Counted from the first letter of the stretch, positions 27,189-40,124 are shown. The stretch is 64,000 nt of DNA from Burkholderia plantarii (GCF_001411805.1 NZ_CP007212.1:1364001-1428000); one strand, 5' to 3'. Made by a program: numbers and translations. Notes: a model not told the origin generated them from the letters alone.

Positions 27189-27995
27189 ATGAACGAGCTG
27201 GAATACGTGCCGGTGCCGGCATTTGAAGACAACTATATCTGGCTCGTGTCGGATGGCAGCGACGCGGTCGCCGTCGATCCGGGCGACGCCGCCCCGGTGC
27301 GCCGATATCTCGACGCGCGGGGCTGGCGGCTAGCCGCTATTCTACTCACGCACCATCATGCCGACCATGTCGGCGGCGTGTCGGCGCTCGTCGCTGACCC
27401 GAAGCAGATCACGCCCGTGCCCGTTTACGGTCCCGCCGGCGAGGCGATCGCCCAGGTCACGCAGCCGCTCGCGGGCGGCGCGCGCGTGCGGATCGGCAAG
27501 CCGGCGCTCGAATTCGAGGTGCTGGACGTGCCGGGCCACACGCGCGGCCACATCGCCTATTTCCAGGCGGCCGGCGCGGGCCATCCGGCGCCCCATCTGT
27601 TCTGTGGCGACACGCTGTTCTCGTGCGGCTGCGGGCGCCTGTTCGAAGGCACGCCGGCGCAGATGCTGGCCTCGCTCGACGCGCTGGCCGCGCTGCCCGG
27701 CGACACGCAGGTGCATTGCGCCCACGAATACACGCTCTCGAACATCCGCTTCGCGCTCGCCTGCGAGCCCGACAACGCGGCGCTCGCCGCGTGGCGCGAC
27801 AGCGCCGAGGCGCGTCGCGCGCGCGGCGAGCCGACCCTGCCCACCACCATCGCGCACGAGCGCGCGGTCAATCCGTTCCTGCGCGCCGACAGCGCGTCGA
27901 TCGCGGCGACGCTCGAGGCCGAACTGCACGAGGCGCCGGCGAGCCGGCTCGCCGCGTTCACGCTGATGCGCGAGTGGAAGAACCGCTTCCGCTGA
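27189..27995 (+). CDS. gloB: Hydroxyacylglutathione hydrolase (glyoxalase II)
   Basis: A 268-residue metallo-beta-lactamase-fold thioesterase that hydrolyses S-lactoylglutathione to lactate and glutathione, the second step of methylglyoxal detoxification. The metal site is [10 protein letters not shown]; further ligands are H in VPGHTRGH, D in [13 protein letters not shown] and H in [10 protein letters not shown]. The glutathione-binding C-terminal segment ([10 protein letters not shown]) is intact. The -10 hexamer TATAAT (27150-27155) lies inside the start of the divergent methyltransferase gene. Confidence 0.95.
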   Translation: MNELEYVPVPAFEDNYIWLVSDGSDAVAVDPGDAAPVRRYLDARGWRLAAILLTHHHADHVGGVSALVADPKQITPVPVYGPAGEAIAQVTQPLAGGARVRIGKPALEFEVLDVPGHTRGHIAYFQAAGAGHPAPHLFCGDTLFSCGCGRLFEGTPAQMLASLDALAALPGDTQVHCAHEYTLSNIRFALACEPDNAALAAWRDSAEARRARGEPTLPTTIAHERAVNPFLRADSASIAATLEAELHEAPASRLAAFTLMREWKNRFR

Positions 27996-28063
27996 ATCGC
28001 CCCTTGCCTTTTGCCCTGATTCCGGTGACAGGCTGACCGGCCACGTCGCGACGGGGCGGCACC

Positions 28064-28092
28064 GGGGCTTTCCCGAGTCGCGGGAAAGCCCC
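28064..28092 (+). terminator. Hairpin downstream of gloB, possible terminator
   Basis: A perfect 12-bp inverted repeat (GGGGCTTTCCCG / CGGGAAAGCCCC) with a 5-base loop, 70 bp after gloB. There is no T run, so it may be an RNA-stabilising or weak terminator element. Confidence 0.5.
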
Positions 28093-28174
28093 TATCCAGA
28101 GTAGTCCGATGCTCATCCGGAATCTGGAGAATCGGCCCCAAATACCGGATTTATCGGCATTTTTGGGCTTTTTA

Positions 28175-28204
28175 TTGACGCGATGCACGCGCCTCCCTTA
28201 CTAT
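28175..28204 (+). promoter_or_regulatory. Sigma-70-type promoter for mltD
   Basis: TTGACG (28175-28180) and TACTAT (28199-28204) are 18 bp apart, in an A+T-rich patch. The start codon follows at 28242. Confidence 0.6.
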
Positions 28205-28241
28205 CGCCTGCAATTTCCAGCCGTTGGAAGCCGAGATTTAC

Positions 28242-29843
28242 ATGCGATTCCTGATCAGTGCGCTATTGGTTTTGCTGCTCGCCGCGTGCGCGAGCCCCGG
28301 ACCGACCGCCCCATCCGCCGCTTCCGACCCGCAAGCCGCTGCCGATTTCCTTCGCAAGACCGCGACCTCCAAAGACACCGTCGACGTCGACAAGCAGTCG
28401 GTCGGCGATCTGACCACCAAGGATTCCGATCTCTGGGCGCGCATCCGCCGCGGCTTCCAGATCCCCGATCTGCAGAGCGACCAGGTCGACATGCAGACGA
28501 CCTGGTACACCGAGCGTCCCGACTACGTGCAGCGCATGACGGAGCGCTCGCAGAAGTATCTCTATCACATCGTCGAGGAGCTCGAGGCGCGCAACATGCC
28601 GACCGAGCTCGCGCTGCTGCCGTTCATCGAATCGGCCTACAACCCGCAGGCGCTGTCGGTCGCGAAGGCCGCCGGCATGTGGCAGTTCATTCCCGGCACG
28701 GGCCGCACCTACAACCTGAAGCAGAACATGTGGCAGGACGAGCGCCGCGACGTGCTGGCCTCGACCAGCGCCGCGCTCGACTACCTGTCGCGCCTGCATG
28801 ACATGTTCGGCGACTGGTACCTGGCGCTGGCCGCCTACAACTGGGGTGAAGGCAACGTGCAGCGCGCGATCGCGCGCAACCAGGCGGCCGGCCTGCCGAC
28901 CGACTATCAAAGCCTGCGCATGCCGAACGAGACGCGCAACTACGTGCCGAAGCTGCAGGCGGTGAAGAACATCATCGCCAATCCGCAGCAGTACGGCCTG
29001 ACGCTGCCCGAGATTCCGAACCACCCGTATTTCGTGACGGTCACGACCTCGCACGACATCGACGTGAAGATGGCGGCGCAGCTCGCCGGCCTCTCGCTCG
29101 AGGAGTTCAAGGCGCTGAACCCGTCGTTCTCGAAGCCGGTGATCCTCGGCGCGACCCAGCCGCAGATCCTGCTGCCGTTCGACAACGCCTCGCAGTTCGA
29201 GAAGGGCCTGAAGTCGTATGACGGCCAGCTGTCCAGCTGGACCACCTACACGGTCACCGAGCGCGCGCGGCCGGCGGCGATCGCCGAGAAGATCGGGGTG
29301 GACGCCGACACGCTGATGCAGGTGAACAAGATTCCGGCCGGGATGCGGCTGAAGCCGGGCTCGACGATTGTCGTGCCGCGCGGCGACGACGACGACGAGG
29401 ACATCAGCGCCGACGTGGCCGAAAACGCCATGCTCGCGATGGAACCCGACGTGCCCGACACGCGCAAGATGTTGATCCGCGTGCGCCGCAAGCAGTCGAT
29501 GGCCTCGCTGGCGAGCCGCTATGGCGTGTCGGTCGGCCAGCTGAAGGGCTGGAACCGCACCCGTCGCGACCTGGTGATGCCGGGCCAGACCATCGTGCTG
29601 CACGTGCCGGTGGGCCGTGCCGTGCCGGCCGAGCCCGGTCCCGAGCGGATCGCCACCTCGGTCGGCGGCGCGCGCATCGAACGCGCGAGCCTGCACACGG
29701 GCGGCAAGGTCGCGGCGCACGGGCGCCGCGCGGCGCCTTCGAAGGCGGCGGCCAAACCGGCCGCGAAACTGGCCGCGAAGCCGGCCGCCAGGAGCGCGAA
29801 GCCGGCCGCCAAGACTGCGTCGCACAACACGAAGAAGAAGTAA
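28242..29843 (+). CDS. mltD: Membrane-bound lytic murein transglycosylase D with LysM domains and basic Ala/Lys tail
   Basis: A 533-residue lipoprotein that cleaves peptidoglycan to 1,6-anhydro products. The start at 28242 gives a lipobox signal (MRFLISALLVLLLAACAS). The catalytic Glu is residue 130 in LLPFIESAYNPQALSVAKAA, followed by GMWQFIPGTGRTYNLK and LALAAYNWGEGNVQRAI. Two LysM-type peptidoglycan-binding segments follow, one at about 345-385 and one at about 420-465 (RKQSMASLASRYGVSVGQLK). The end, from about residue 500, is repeated AAKPAAK units finishing in KKK, resembling histone-H1 tails. A terminator lies just downstream. Confidence 0.93.
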   Translation: MRFLISALLVLLLAACASPGPTAPSAASDPQAAADFLRKTATSKDTVDVDKQSVGDLTTKDSDLWARIRRGFQIPDLQSDQVDMQTTWYTERPDYVQRMTERSQKYLYHIVEELEARNMPTELALLPFIESAYNPQALSVAKAAGMWQFIPGTGRTYNLKQNMWQDERRDVLASTSAALDYLSRLHDMFGDWYLALAAYNWGEGNVQRAIARNQAAGLPTDYQSLRMPNETRNYVPKLQAVKNIIANPQQYGLTLPEIPNHPYFVTVTTSHDIDVKMAAQLAGLSLEEFKALNPSFSKPVILGATQPQILLPFDNASQFEKGLKSYDGQLSSWTTYTVTERARPAAIAEKIGVDADTLMQVNKIPAGMRLKPGSTIVVPRGDDDDEDISADVAENAMLAMEPDVPDTRKMLIRVRRKQSMASLASRYGVSVGQLKGWNRTRRDLVMPGQTIVLHVPVGRAVPAEPGPERIATSVGGARIERASLHTGGKVAAHGRRAAPSKAAAKPAAKLAAKPAARSAKPAAKTASHNTKKK

Positions 29844-29914
29844 CGCGATTCGGTCGCCGCGCGCGTGGGGGCTTTGTGCCCGATGCGCCGCGCGTCGCTT
29901 ATGATTCGCGCGCA

Positions 29915-29940
29915 CGCCGTCACCGAGGTGACGGCGTTTT
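29915..29940 (+). terminator. Rho-independent terminator after mltD
   Basis: A 9-bp stem (CGCCGTCAC / GTGACGGCG) with a CGAG loop followed by TTTT, 70 bp past the mltD stop. Confidence 0.8.
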
Positions 29941-29989
29941 CATTTGGGCAGGCCGCTCGCAACGCAGGCGGCGGATTCGGAGGGGACGC

Positions 29990-31219
29990 ATGTCTTCCGT
30001 GCAGTGGCGCGTGTTCGCGCTGTTTTCGATGGGCTATTTCGTGTCGTACGTGTTTCGCGGCGTCAATCTCGGCTTCGCGCCGCTGATCACGCACGACCTC
30101 GGGCTGTCCGCCGCGGACCTGGGGCTGCTGACGAGCCTCTATTTTCTCGGCTTCGCCGGCGCGCAGATTCCGGCAGGCGTGCTGCTCGACCACTACGGCC
30201 CGCGGCGCGTGACGGCCGCGATGCTGCTGTTCGCGGCGACCGGCATCGCCGTGTTCGGTTTCGCGCACGGCATCGGCGCGATGATGGTCGGCCGCCTGCT
30301 GATCGGGATCGGCGTATCGGTGTGCCTCGGCGCCGCGTTCAAGGCGATCGCCGAGTTCTTCCCTGTCGCGCGGCTGCCGCTCGTGAACGGCTGCGTGATG
30401 GCGGTCGGCGGCATGGGCGGCGTTGCGGTCGGCTCGCCGCTCGCCTGGACGCTCGGCATGGTCAGCTGGCGGATGGTCTGCGCCGGGCTCTGCGTGTTCA
30501 CCATCCTGGTCGCCGCGCTGCTCTGGAGCGGCGCGCCCGATGCCGCGCGCACGCACCGCCAGGCCAGCCTCGTCAGCCAGTTCAAGGGCACCTGGCACAT
30601 CCTGCAGAGCGCCGCGTTCTGGAAGATCGCTTCGTTCTCGGTGGTCACGCAGGGCGTGTTCTTCGCGATGCAGTCGCTGTGGGTCGGCCCCTACCTGCGC
30701 GACGTGATGGGCTTCGCGCCGCATCAGGCGGCCGCGCTGGTCTCGGTGATCGGGCTCGCGATGATGGCGGGCAGCTTCGCCACCGGCGCGCTGGCACGGC
30801 TGTTCGAACGGCGTGGCCTGTCGGTCTATGCGTTCTGCGGAATCGGCATGGGCTGCTTCGTCGCCACGCAACTGGCGATCATGCTGCGCGCGCCGCTGCC
30901 GGCCGCCGTGCTGTGGGCCTGCTACGGCGCGTTCGGCGGGATCGGCATCCTCAGCTACGCGATCCTCGCCGAGCATTTCCCGTCGCACCTGATCGGCCGC
31001 GCCAACACCACCATCACGCTGGTGATCTTCGTGCTGATCTTCGGCTTCCAGGTCGGCGTCGGCGCGGTGCTGTCGCAATGGCCGACGCAGGGCGGCCATT
31101 ATCCACGCGCCGCACACCTGACCGCCTGGACGATACTGGTCGTGCTGCAGGTTGCGGGCGCGATCTGGTACGTGCTGCCGGGGCGCGCGACGATCGGTGC
31201 CGAACGCCACCCGGGTTGA
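29990..31219 (+). CDS. MFS transporter
   Basis: A 409-residue inner-membrane carrier with 12 hydrophobic segments. The MFS loop 2-3 motif is IPAGVLLDHYGPRRV, and the fifth-helix region reads VNGCVMAVGGMGGVAVGSPL. Helices 7-12 follow the FWKIASFSVVTQGVFFAMQS region. The ATG at 29990 has a GGAGGGG ribosome site, and in-frame upstream sequence overlaps the mltD terminator, so the longer frame is rejected. It most resembles small-organic-acid or general MFS exporters. The substrate is unknown. The carA promoter follows downstream. Confidence 0.85.
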   Translation: MSSVQWRVFALFSMGYFVSYVFRGVNLGFAPLITHDLGLSAADLGLLTSLYFLGFAGAQIPAGVLLDHYGPRRVTAAMLLFAATGIAVFGFAHGIGAMMVGRLLIGIGVSVCLGAAFKAIAEFFPVARLPLVNGCVMAVGGMGGVAVGSPLAWTLGMVSWRMVCAGLCVFTILVAALLWSGAPDAARTHRQASLVSQFKGTWHILQSAAFWKIASFSVVTQGVFFAMQSLWVGPYLRDVMGFAPHQAAALVSVIGLAMMAGSFATGALARLFERRGLSVYAFCGIGMGCFVATQLAIMLRAPLPAAVLWACYGAFGGIGILSYAILAEHFPSHLIGRANTTITLVIFVLIFGFQVGVGAVLSQWPTQGGHYPRAAHLTAWTILVVLQVAGAIWYVLPGRATIGAERHPG

Positions 31220-31620
31220 CGCGCCGCGCGCGCTCCGGCGCGAGGGCAGGGGATTTGCCCCTGAATATCGGCCGCCCCGGCCGTTTCGCGTGGCGTTTTC
31301 GATATCGCGATTGTTTCCGGACCCATCTCTGTCATAGGGAGATGGCACGGCAGGCTTTGAGATAGGTCCGGTTTCGCGCTATAATTTGAAGGTTTGCGCA
31401 ATTCAACCCCGCACCCTAGCGCCTACCTCCAATTCCCCGTCTTCCGCCGCCTGCCTCCCGGCACGTGACGCGTCGAATGCAGCCCGCGGCCAGCCCGCGC
31501 GCGCATCGTGCGCCTCCTCCGGGCCAGCCGGGCGAGCGCCGGCGAACGCCCCTTGATGGGGCGAACCGGCCGCGACAGGTCGACAGGTCGGCAGCAAGGG
31601 TGTCCCCCAAGGAGCCTCCC
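31220..31620. other. carA upstream region
   Basis: A 401-bp gap with a strong promoter (31357-31385) followed by a roughly 230-base C-rich leader. I looked for a pyrimidine-type attenuator (a T-rich slippage tract or a terminator hairpin) and did not see one. Confidence 0.5.
31357..31385 (+). promoter_or_regulatory. Sigma-70 promoter for carA
   Basis: TTGAGA (31357-31362) and a perfect TATAAT (31380-31385) are separated by exactly 17 bp. This is the best sigma-70 match seen in the window and is expected for an essential biosynthetic operon. Confidence 0.85.
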
Positions 31621-32763
31621 GTGTTGCCGTCTTTTTCTCCCGCCTTGCTCGCACTTGCCGACGGCACGGTCTTTCGCGGTTATTCGATCGGCGCGACCGG
31701 CCATACGATCGGCGAAGTCGTGTTCAACACCGCGATTACCGGCTATCAGGAAATCCTCACCGACCCGAGCTATGCACGACAGATCGTGACGCTCACCTAT
31801 CCGCACATCGGTAACGTCGGCGTGAACCGCGAAGACGTCGAAGCGACCAAGGTCCACGCGGCCGGCCTGATCATCCGCGACCTGCCGGTGCTGGCCTCGA
31901 ACTTCCGCATGGACCGCACGCTCGGCGACTACCTGCGCGACGAAGGCGTGGTCGCGATCGCTGGCATCGACACCCGCAAGCTGACCCGCGTGCTGCGCGA
32001 CAAGGGCGCCCAGAACGGCTGCATCCTGACCGGTTCCGACGACGAGGCGAAGGCGATCGAACTCGCGCGCTCGTTCCCGGGCCTCGCCGGCATGGATCTC
32101 GCGAAGGTCGTCTCGACCGACAAGCCGTTCGCCTGGAAGCAGACCGAATGGCGCCTCGAGGGCGGCTACGGCGAGCAGACCGCGCCGCGCTACAAGGTCG
32201 TCGCCTACGATTTCGGCGTCAAGTACAACATCCTGCGCATGCTGGCCGAGCGCGGCTGCGACGTCACGGTGCTGCCGGCCCAGGCCAGCGCGGCCGACGC
32301 GCTGGCGCTGAATCCGGACGGCATCTTCCTGTCGAACGGCCCCGGCGACCCGGAGCCGTGCGACTACGCGATCGCCGCGACGCGCGAATTCATCGAACGC
32401 GGCGTGCCGACCTTCGGCATCTGCCTCGGCCACCAGATCATGGGCCTCGCGGTCGGTGCGAAGACGCTGAAGATGAAGACCGGCCACCACGGCGCGAACC
32501 ATCCGGTCAAGGACCTGGCCGACGGCCGCGTCGTGATCACCTCGCAGAACCACGGTTTCGCGGTCGACGCCGATTCGCTGCCGGCCAACGCGCGCGCGAC
32601 CCACGTCTCGTTGTTCGACGGCACGCTGCAGGGCTTCGAGCTGACCGACAAGCCGGCGTTCTGCTTCCAGGGCCACCCGGAAGCCTCGCCCGGCCCGCAC
32701 GACATCGGCTACCTGTTCGACCGCTTCACCGCGCTGATGGACACGGCCAAGGCACGCGCCTGA
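31621..32763 (+). CDS. carA: Carbamoyl-phosphate synthase small subunit (glutaminase)
   Basis: The 380-residue class I glutamine amidotransferase supplies ammonia to CarB for carbamoyl phosphate, the precursor of pyrimidines and arginine. The start is a GTG at 31621, supported by AAGGAG 7 bases upstream. The catalytic Cys is residue 268 in [15 protein letters not shown], and the His-Glu pair is in [20 protein letters not shown]. Length matches E. coli CarA (382). The leuE gene follows at 22 bp, and carB is displaced 3 kb downstream by leuE and a telA-type pair. Confidence 0.97.
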   Translation: MLPSFSPALLALADGTVFRGYSIGATGHTIGEVVFNTAITGYQEILTDPSYARQIVTLTYPHIGNVGVNREDVEATKVHAAGLIIRDLPVLASNFRMDRTLGDYLRDEGVVAIAGIDTRKLTRVLRDKGAQNGCILTGSDDEAKAIELARSFPGLAGMDLAKVVSTDKPFAWKQTEWRLEGGYGEQTAPRYKVVAYDFGVKYNILRMLAERGCDVTVLPAQASAADALALNPDGIFLSNGPGDPEPCDYAIAATREFIERGVPTFGICLGHQIMGLAVGAKTLKMKTGHHGANHPVKDLADGRVVITSQNHGFAVDADSLPANARATHVSLFDGTLQGFELTDKPAFCFQGHPEASPGPHDIGYLFDRFTALMDTAKARA

Positions 32764-32785
32764 GGCTGACGGGAGACGGCACCTC

Positions 32786-33436
32786 ATGTTCGGCCATGCA
32801 CTCGGAATCACGGACTTCTGGACCTACGTCGTCGGCGCGGTGTTCATCGTCCTGCTGCCCGGTCCGAATTCGATGTACGTGCTGTCGCTCGCGGCGCAGC
32901 GCGGGGTCAAGGCCGGCTATCGCGCGGCCTGCGGCGTGTTCGTCGGCGACGCGGTGCTGATGCTGCTGTCGGCGGCCGGTGTCGCCTCGCTGCTGAAGGC
33001 GAACCCGCTGCTGTTTGCCGTCGTCAAGTATGGCGGCGCCGCCTATCTGCTCTACCTCGGGCTCACGCTGCTGCGCCGCGGCTCGCGCGGGCTGCGCGGC
33101 GGGGCGGCGGCGGCAGCGCCGCGCGCCGACGGCGAGCGGCCGTTTCGCAAGGCGCTCGTCGTCAGCCTGCTGAACCCGAAGGCGATCCTGTTCTTCATTT
33201 CGTTCTTCATCCAGTTCGTCGATCCGACCTATCGTTATCCGGCGGTGTCGTTCGTCGTGCTGGGCACGATTTCTCAGTGCGCGAGCTTCCTGTACCTGAG
33301 CACGCTGATCTTGGCTGGCGCGCGTCTCGCCGAACAGTTTCGCCGCCGCCGCAGGCTCGCGGCGGGCGCGGCGGGCGGCGTGGGCGGCCTGTTCATCGGT
33401 TTCTCGGTGAAGCTGGCGCTCGCGACCATGAGTTGA
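32786..33436 (+). CDS. leuE: LysE/RhtB family amino-acid exporter, LeuE-like
   Basis: A 216-residue inner-membrane protein with about six helices. VVGAVFIVLLPGPNSMYVLS is the family signature of the first helix and loop, RAACGVFVGDAVLMLLSAAG is the second, and LVVSLLNPKAILFFISFFIQ is the third conserved block. LeuE of E. coli exports leucine. The gene sits between carA and carB in Burkholderia by my recollection, so this position is expected. It is 22 bp behind carA and has a GGGAGA ribosome site. Substrate is inferred from the family. Confidence 0.85.
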   Translation: MFGHALGITDFWTYVVGAVFIVLLPGPNSMYVLSLAAQRGVKAGYRAACGVFVGDAVLMLLSAAGVASLLKANPLLFAVVKYGGAAYLLYLGLTLLRRGSRGLRGGAAAAAPRADGERPFRKALVVSLLNPKAILFFISFFIQFVDPTYRYPAVSFVVLGTISQCASFLYLSTLILAGARLAEQFRRRRRLAAGAAGGVGGLFIGFSVKLALATMS

Positions 33437-33512
33437 GCGTGACGGCATCCGGCGTGCGAGGCTCGTCGGCGAGCCCATAACAAGAGTCGACCAGACATAC
33501 GAGGGAAGCATT

Positions 33513-34655
33513 TTGACTGAACCGTTAGGAACCCAGCCAGTGAATGACAGCGCCGCGTCGATTGATCTGACTGCCGCGTCGGCGGCCGTCGTTTCGCATC
33601 CGGCGCCGGAGGTCGCGCCGCAGGGCGAGGCGGACGGTGCGGTGGCACGCATCCGGACGTCGATCGACATCGAGTCGTCCACTGCCGTGCTGTCGTTCGG
33701 CGACGATGCGATGCGCGAGCTCGGTGCGTATTCGGATCGGATTCTGGCCGACGTGAAGGGCAAGGACATCGGCGAGGCGGGGGCGCTGCTGTCGAATCTC
33801 CAGGAGCAGATTCGCTCGCTCGATCCGGAATCGCTGCAGAAGCAGGGTTTCGTCGCGCGGATGCTGGGCACGGCGCAACGGGCGGTCGAACGTTTCGTGC
33901 GCCGCTACGAGGACGTGGCCGGCCAGATCAACGAAGTGGCGCTGAAGCTCGAGATGTGGCGCGAGGCGATGCGCCGCGACATCGCGATGCTGGACGACAT
34001 GCATGCGAACGGCGTCCAGTACGTGAAGAATCTGGACACCTACATCGCGGCGGGCGAGCAGTACGTCGCCGATTTCCGGCAAAGCCGGCTGCCGGAGTTG
34101 CAGGCGGCGCTGGCCGGCCTGTCGGAGGACCAGCTCGCGCTGCAGCAGGAGCGGATTCAGGATCTGGTGCGCAACATCGATCGGCTCGAGCGCAAGGTGC
34201 ATGACCTGAAGCTCGCGCGGATGGTGGGGCTGCAGCGCCTGCCGCAGATCCGCATCGTGCAGAACGGCGATGCGCTGCTGATGGACAAGATCCACACGGC
34301 GATCAATACGGCGATCCCCGCGTGGAAGTCGCAGTTCGTCACCGCACTCGCGCTCGAGCGGCAGAAGCAGGCGTACGAGACGCAGCAGGCCGTGGTCGAC
34401 ATGACCAACGAACTGCTGCGCAAGAATGCCGAGCAGTTGCACCAGAGCGCGACCTCGATCGAGCAGGCCAGCCAGCGCAGCGTGATCGACATCGAGTCGG
34501 TGCGCCAGGCGAACGAGCTGTTGTTGCGCACGGTCGGCGACGTGATGGAGATCCAGGCGGAGGGCCGCAAGAATCGCGCGGCGGTCGAGGTCGAGCTGAA
34601 GAAGCTCGAGACCGATCTGCGGACGTCGCTCGCGCGCCAGGCGGAGGCCGGCTGA
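33513..34655 (+). CDS. Toxic anion resistance protein, TelA family
   Basis: A 380-residue predominantly helical protein of the TelA/KlaA family (PF05816 by recognition). The conserved block is AGEQYVADFRQSRLPELQAA, with MVGLQRLPQIRIVQNGDALL and later a long coiled coil through NAEQLHQSATSIEQASQRSV and the LLLRTVGDVMEIQAEGRKNR segment. Residues 1-45 are low complexity. The start is a TTG at 33513 behind GAGGGA. Family members are linked to tellurite and peptide-antibiotic tolerance, with unclear biochemistry. The stop overlaps the next start by one base. Confidence 0.85.
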   Translation: MTEPLGTQPVNDSAASIDLTAASAAVVSHPAPEVAPQGEADGAVARIRTSIDIESSTAVLSFGDDAMRELGAYSDRILADVKGKDIGEAGALLSNLQEQIRSLDPESLQKQGFVARMLGTAQRAVERFVRRYEDVAGQINEVALKLEMWREAMRRDIAMLDDMHANGVQYVKNLDTYIAAGEQYVADFRQSRLPELQAALAGLSEDQLALQQERIQDLVRNIDRLERKVHDLKLARMVGLQRLPQIRIVQNGDALLMDKIHTAINTAIPAWKSQFVTALALERQKQAYETQQAVVDMTNELLRKNAEQLHQSATSIEQASQRSVIDIESVRQANELLLRTVGDVMEIQAEGRKNRAAVEVELKKLETDLRTSLARQAEAG

Positions 34656-35749
34656 TGGCGCGCCGGGGCGGCCGCCTGCGATTGCCCGAGGCACGGCCGA
34701 AAGGCGGCCTCAGGCTGTTCGCGCGAGCGTCGTGGATGAGCCTGTGGCAGTGCTGCGCGGGATATGCCGCTGCGTTCGGAGGAACGGCGCTCGGGATGGG
34801 CGTGGCGTCGCTGCTCGCTCACACGGGCCTGGTCGGCAGGTTGCAGGAGTTTGACAGCCACGCGCGATTCGCGGACTTCGGTCCGTGGGTCATCCTGCTC
34901 GTGACGGCCGGAATGGGGATCTCGCTCTTTCTGGTGCTGGCGGTGACGGGATTGGCGTTGCGCCAGTTGTACCTGTTGCCGCGCCTGCACGTTTCGGTCG
35001 GGGTGTTGACTGCGTTTGCGTATTTTCTGCCGACGGTGCGGCTGAACGTGGGATGGATCGTATTGCCGGGCGCGCTGCTGGCCTGGTGGATGCGGCGCGC
35101 GTTGGCGCGCCCCGATCCAGTCCGGATCGAGTGGCTGTTGTACAAGTATTACCACGGCTTTCCGGTGCTGCAGGACTGGATCGGCAATGCCATCGTGGCC
35201 ACGTGGGTGTCGGCGGCCGGGCCGCAGCCGTCGCGACAGCCCGCGTCGAAGCGGGCAGCCGCGCCGGCGGGCAAGCCGGCACTCGCGTCGAGCCTCTTCG
35301 ACGGCTACCTGTCCGAGATGCGCGCGATGCTGCCGCGGCTCGCCGGCACGATGGTGGAGGACGAATGGAGCAGGCTGATCGAGGTCAGCGAGCGCATTTA
35401 CGAGATGGCGGGTAACGAGCCGGACAAGTACAGCTCGCTGAACCACTTTCTCGCGTCGCAACTGCCGAACGCGATCAAGCTCGGCGGGTACTTCGTCACG
35501 CTCGGTAAATTGACCGAATCGGATCCGACCCGGGCGCCGCGCATGCTCGAGATCGAAACGAGCCTTCAGGGATTGTTCACGCAATTCGAGAAGGTGCATA
35601 ACCAGACGGTGGAGAGTGACCTGGCGGGACTCGAGGTGACGCTCCAGCTCTTGCAGGAAGATTTGCAGCAGGCAGAGCAGCGGCAGGCGTACACGCCTGT
35701 CGCTGTCAAGTCGGCGGCCGGCGAGCCGGTACGCGACATGCAGCATTAA
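34655..35749 (+). CDS. XpaC-like (5-bromo-4-chloroindolyl phosphate hydrolysis family) membrane protein
   Basis: A 364-residue protein. Two to four hydrophobic helices lie between about residues 30 and 150 ([60 protein letters not shown]). A soluble helical C-terminus follows, with [20 protein letters not shown] and [20 protein letters not shown]. XpaC-type proteins are the usual partner of TelA, and here the ATG at 34655 shares its A with the telA-type TGA. The name of the family comes from a hydrolysis phenotype and does not define an activity. Only 25 bp separate its stop from the carB start. Confidence 0.75.
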   Translation: MARRGGRLRLPEARPKGGLRLFARASWMSLWQCCAGYAAAFGGTALGMGVASLLAHTGLVGRLQEFDSHARFADFGPWVILLVTAGMGISLFLVLAVTGLALRQLYLLPRLHVSVGVLTAFAYFLPTVRLNVGWIVLPGALLAWWMRRALARPDPVRIEWLLYKYYHGFPVLQDWIGNAIVATWVSAAGPQPSRQPASKRAAAPAGKPALASSLFDGYLSEMRAMLPRLAGTMVEDEWSRLIEVSERIYEMAGNEPDKYSSLNHFLASQLPNAIKLGGYFVTLGKLTESDPTRAPRMLEIETSLQGLFTQFEKVHNQTVESDLAGLEVTLQLLQEDLQQAEQRQAYTPVAVKSAAGEPVRDMQH

Positions 35750-35774
35750 CGTTTATTTATTGATTGACAGAGCC

Positions 35775-39029
<3,255 letters not shown>

Positions 39030-39059
39030 GCCGTCGGGTTCAGTCCCGGGCAACACAGG

Positions 39060-39119
39060 CCGCGATTAAGCGGCGTTTCCGGTTCGCCGGAAATGCGCTT
39101 AATCGCGGTGATTTTTTTT
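39060..39119 (+). terminator. Long UUCG-capped Rho-independent terminator between carB and greA
   Basis: A bipartite stem. The outer arms CCGCGATTAAGC (39060-39071) and GCTTAATCGCGG (39097-39108) are exact complements. The inner arms TTTCCGG and CCGGAAA (39076-39082, 39087-39093) are closed by a TTCG tetraloop. A run of eight T residues follows from 39112. Confidence 0.92.
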
Positions 39120-39147
39120 ATGCCGCATTTTTGTTATTGAGCCGTTT

Positions 39148-39624
39148 ATGAGCACCATTCCATTGACCAAGCGCGGCGCCGAACAGCTGCGCGAAGAGTT
39201 GCAGCGCCTGAAGTCGATCGAGCGTCCGGCCGTGATCAATGCGATCGCCGAAGCGCGTGCGCAGGGCGATCTTTCCGAAAACGCCGAGTACGACGCCGCC
39301 AAGGAAAAGCAGGGCTTCATCGAGGGGCGGATCGCCGAGCTCGAATCGAAGCTGTCGGCGGCCCAGATCATCGACCCGTCCGCACTCGACGCCGAAGGCC
39401 GCGTCGTGTTCGCGGCCACCGTCGAACTCGAGGATCTCGCCTCGGGCGACACCGTCAAATACCAGATCGTCGGCGACGACGAAGCCGATATCGACCACGG
39501 TCTGATTTCAGTCAGCTCGCCGATCGCGCGCGCGCTGATCGGCAAATCGGAAGGCGACGTCGCGGCCGTCCAGGCGCCGAGCGGCGTGCGCGAGTACGAG
39601 ATCATCTCGGTCAGCTACGTCTGA
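39148..39624 (+). CDS. greA: Transcription elongation factor GreA
   Basis: The 158-residue factor enters the RNA polymerase secondary channel and stimulates cleavage of backtracked RNA. The N-terminal coiled coil is [20 protein letters not shown] through [14 protein letters not shown]; the acidic tip pair that coordinates Mg2+ is D-L-S-E-N-A-E-Y, with DLSENAEY intact. The C-terminal FKBP-like domain spans about 85-158. It has its own transcription start region, as it lies 29 bp after the carB terminator. Confidence 0.97.
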   Translation: MSTIPLTKRGAEQLREELQRLKSIERPAVINAIAEARAQGDLSENAEYDAAKEKQGFIEGRIAELESKLSAAQIIDPSALDAEGRVVFAATVELEDLASGDTVKYQIVGDDEADIDHGLISVSSPIARALIGKSEGDVAAVQAPSGVREYEIISVSYV

Positions 39625-39641
39625 AGCCGGGAGTGACGCCG

Positions 39642-40124
39642 ATGCGCAGTTCCCTCCGGTTGTTCCGTTTTCTCGCGACCGTCTGGGTCGGCAGCCTGCT
39701 GACGATCGGTTACGCGGTCGCACCGGTGCTGTTCACGGCGCTCGATCGGGCCGCCGCGGGTGAAGTGGCGGCGCGCCTGTTCCGGATCGAGGGCTGGATC
39801 GGTGTGGTGTGTGGCGTGTTGATGCTGGTCGCGGCGAACGCGCGCGTCCGCGACGGCGATGCGGCATATCGCCGCCTTCGCTTAATCGTGGCCGTGATGC
39901 TGGCGTGCGTGATCGTGGGATATTTCGCGATCGAGCCGTTCATGAACGCACTGCGCGTGGCCGCGCAGGAGGCGGGTACCGACGTCGGCCATTCCGCCTA
40001 CGCGGGCCGCTTCGGCATGCTGCACGGCGTGTCGAGCCTGTTCTATCTGATCGAAAGCCTGTTCGGGCTCTGGCTCGTCTGGATCCTGCCCGGGGCGGGC
40101 GAGGTGCGCGCCGCGCGCGTCTGA
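39642..40124 (+). CDS. DUF4149 family membrane protein
   Basis: A 160-residue integral membrane protein. Helices are LFRFLATVWVGSLLTIGYAV, EGWIGVVCGVLMLVAANARV, the IVAVMLACVIVGYFAIEPFM block and HGVSSLFYLIESLFGLWLVW. GYFAIEPFMNALR and the AGRFGMLHGVSS segment match DUF4149 proteins found next to greA in betaproteobacteria. A GTG at 39633 could also start it, but the ATG at 39642 has GGGAG 8 bases upstream. It probably belongs to the greA transcript. Function unknown. Confidence 0.85.
   Translation: MRSSLRLFRFLATVWVGSLLTIGYAVAPVLFTALDRAAAGEVAARLFRIEGWIGVVCGVLMLVAANARVRDGDAAYRRLRLIVAVMLACVIVGYFAIEPFMNALRVAAQEAGTDVGHSAYAGRFGMLHGVSSLFYLIESLFGLWLVWILPGAGEVRAARV

Noticed and set aside
31386..31620. 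Attenuator or riboswitch before carA
   Set aside because: The leader is C-rich and lacks a terminator hairpin, T slippage tract or known aptamer pattern.
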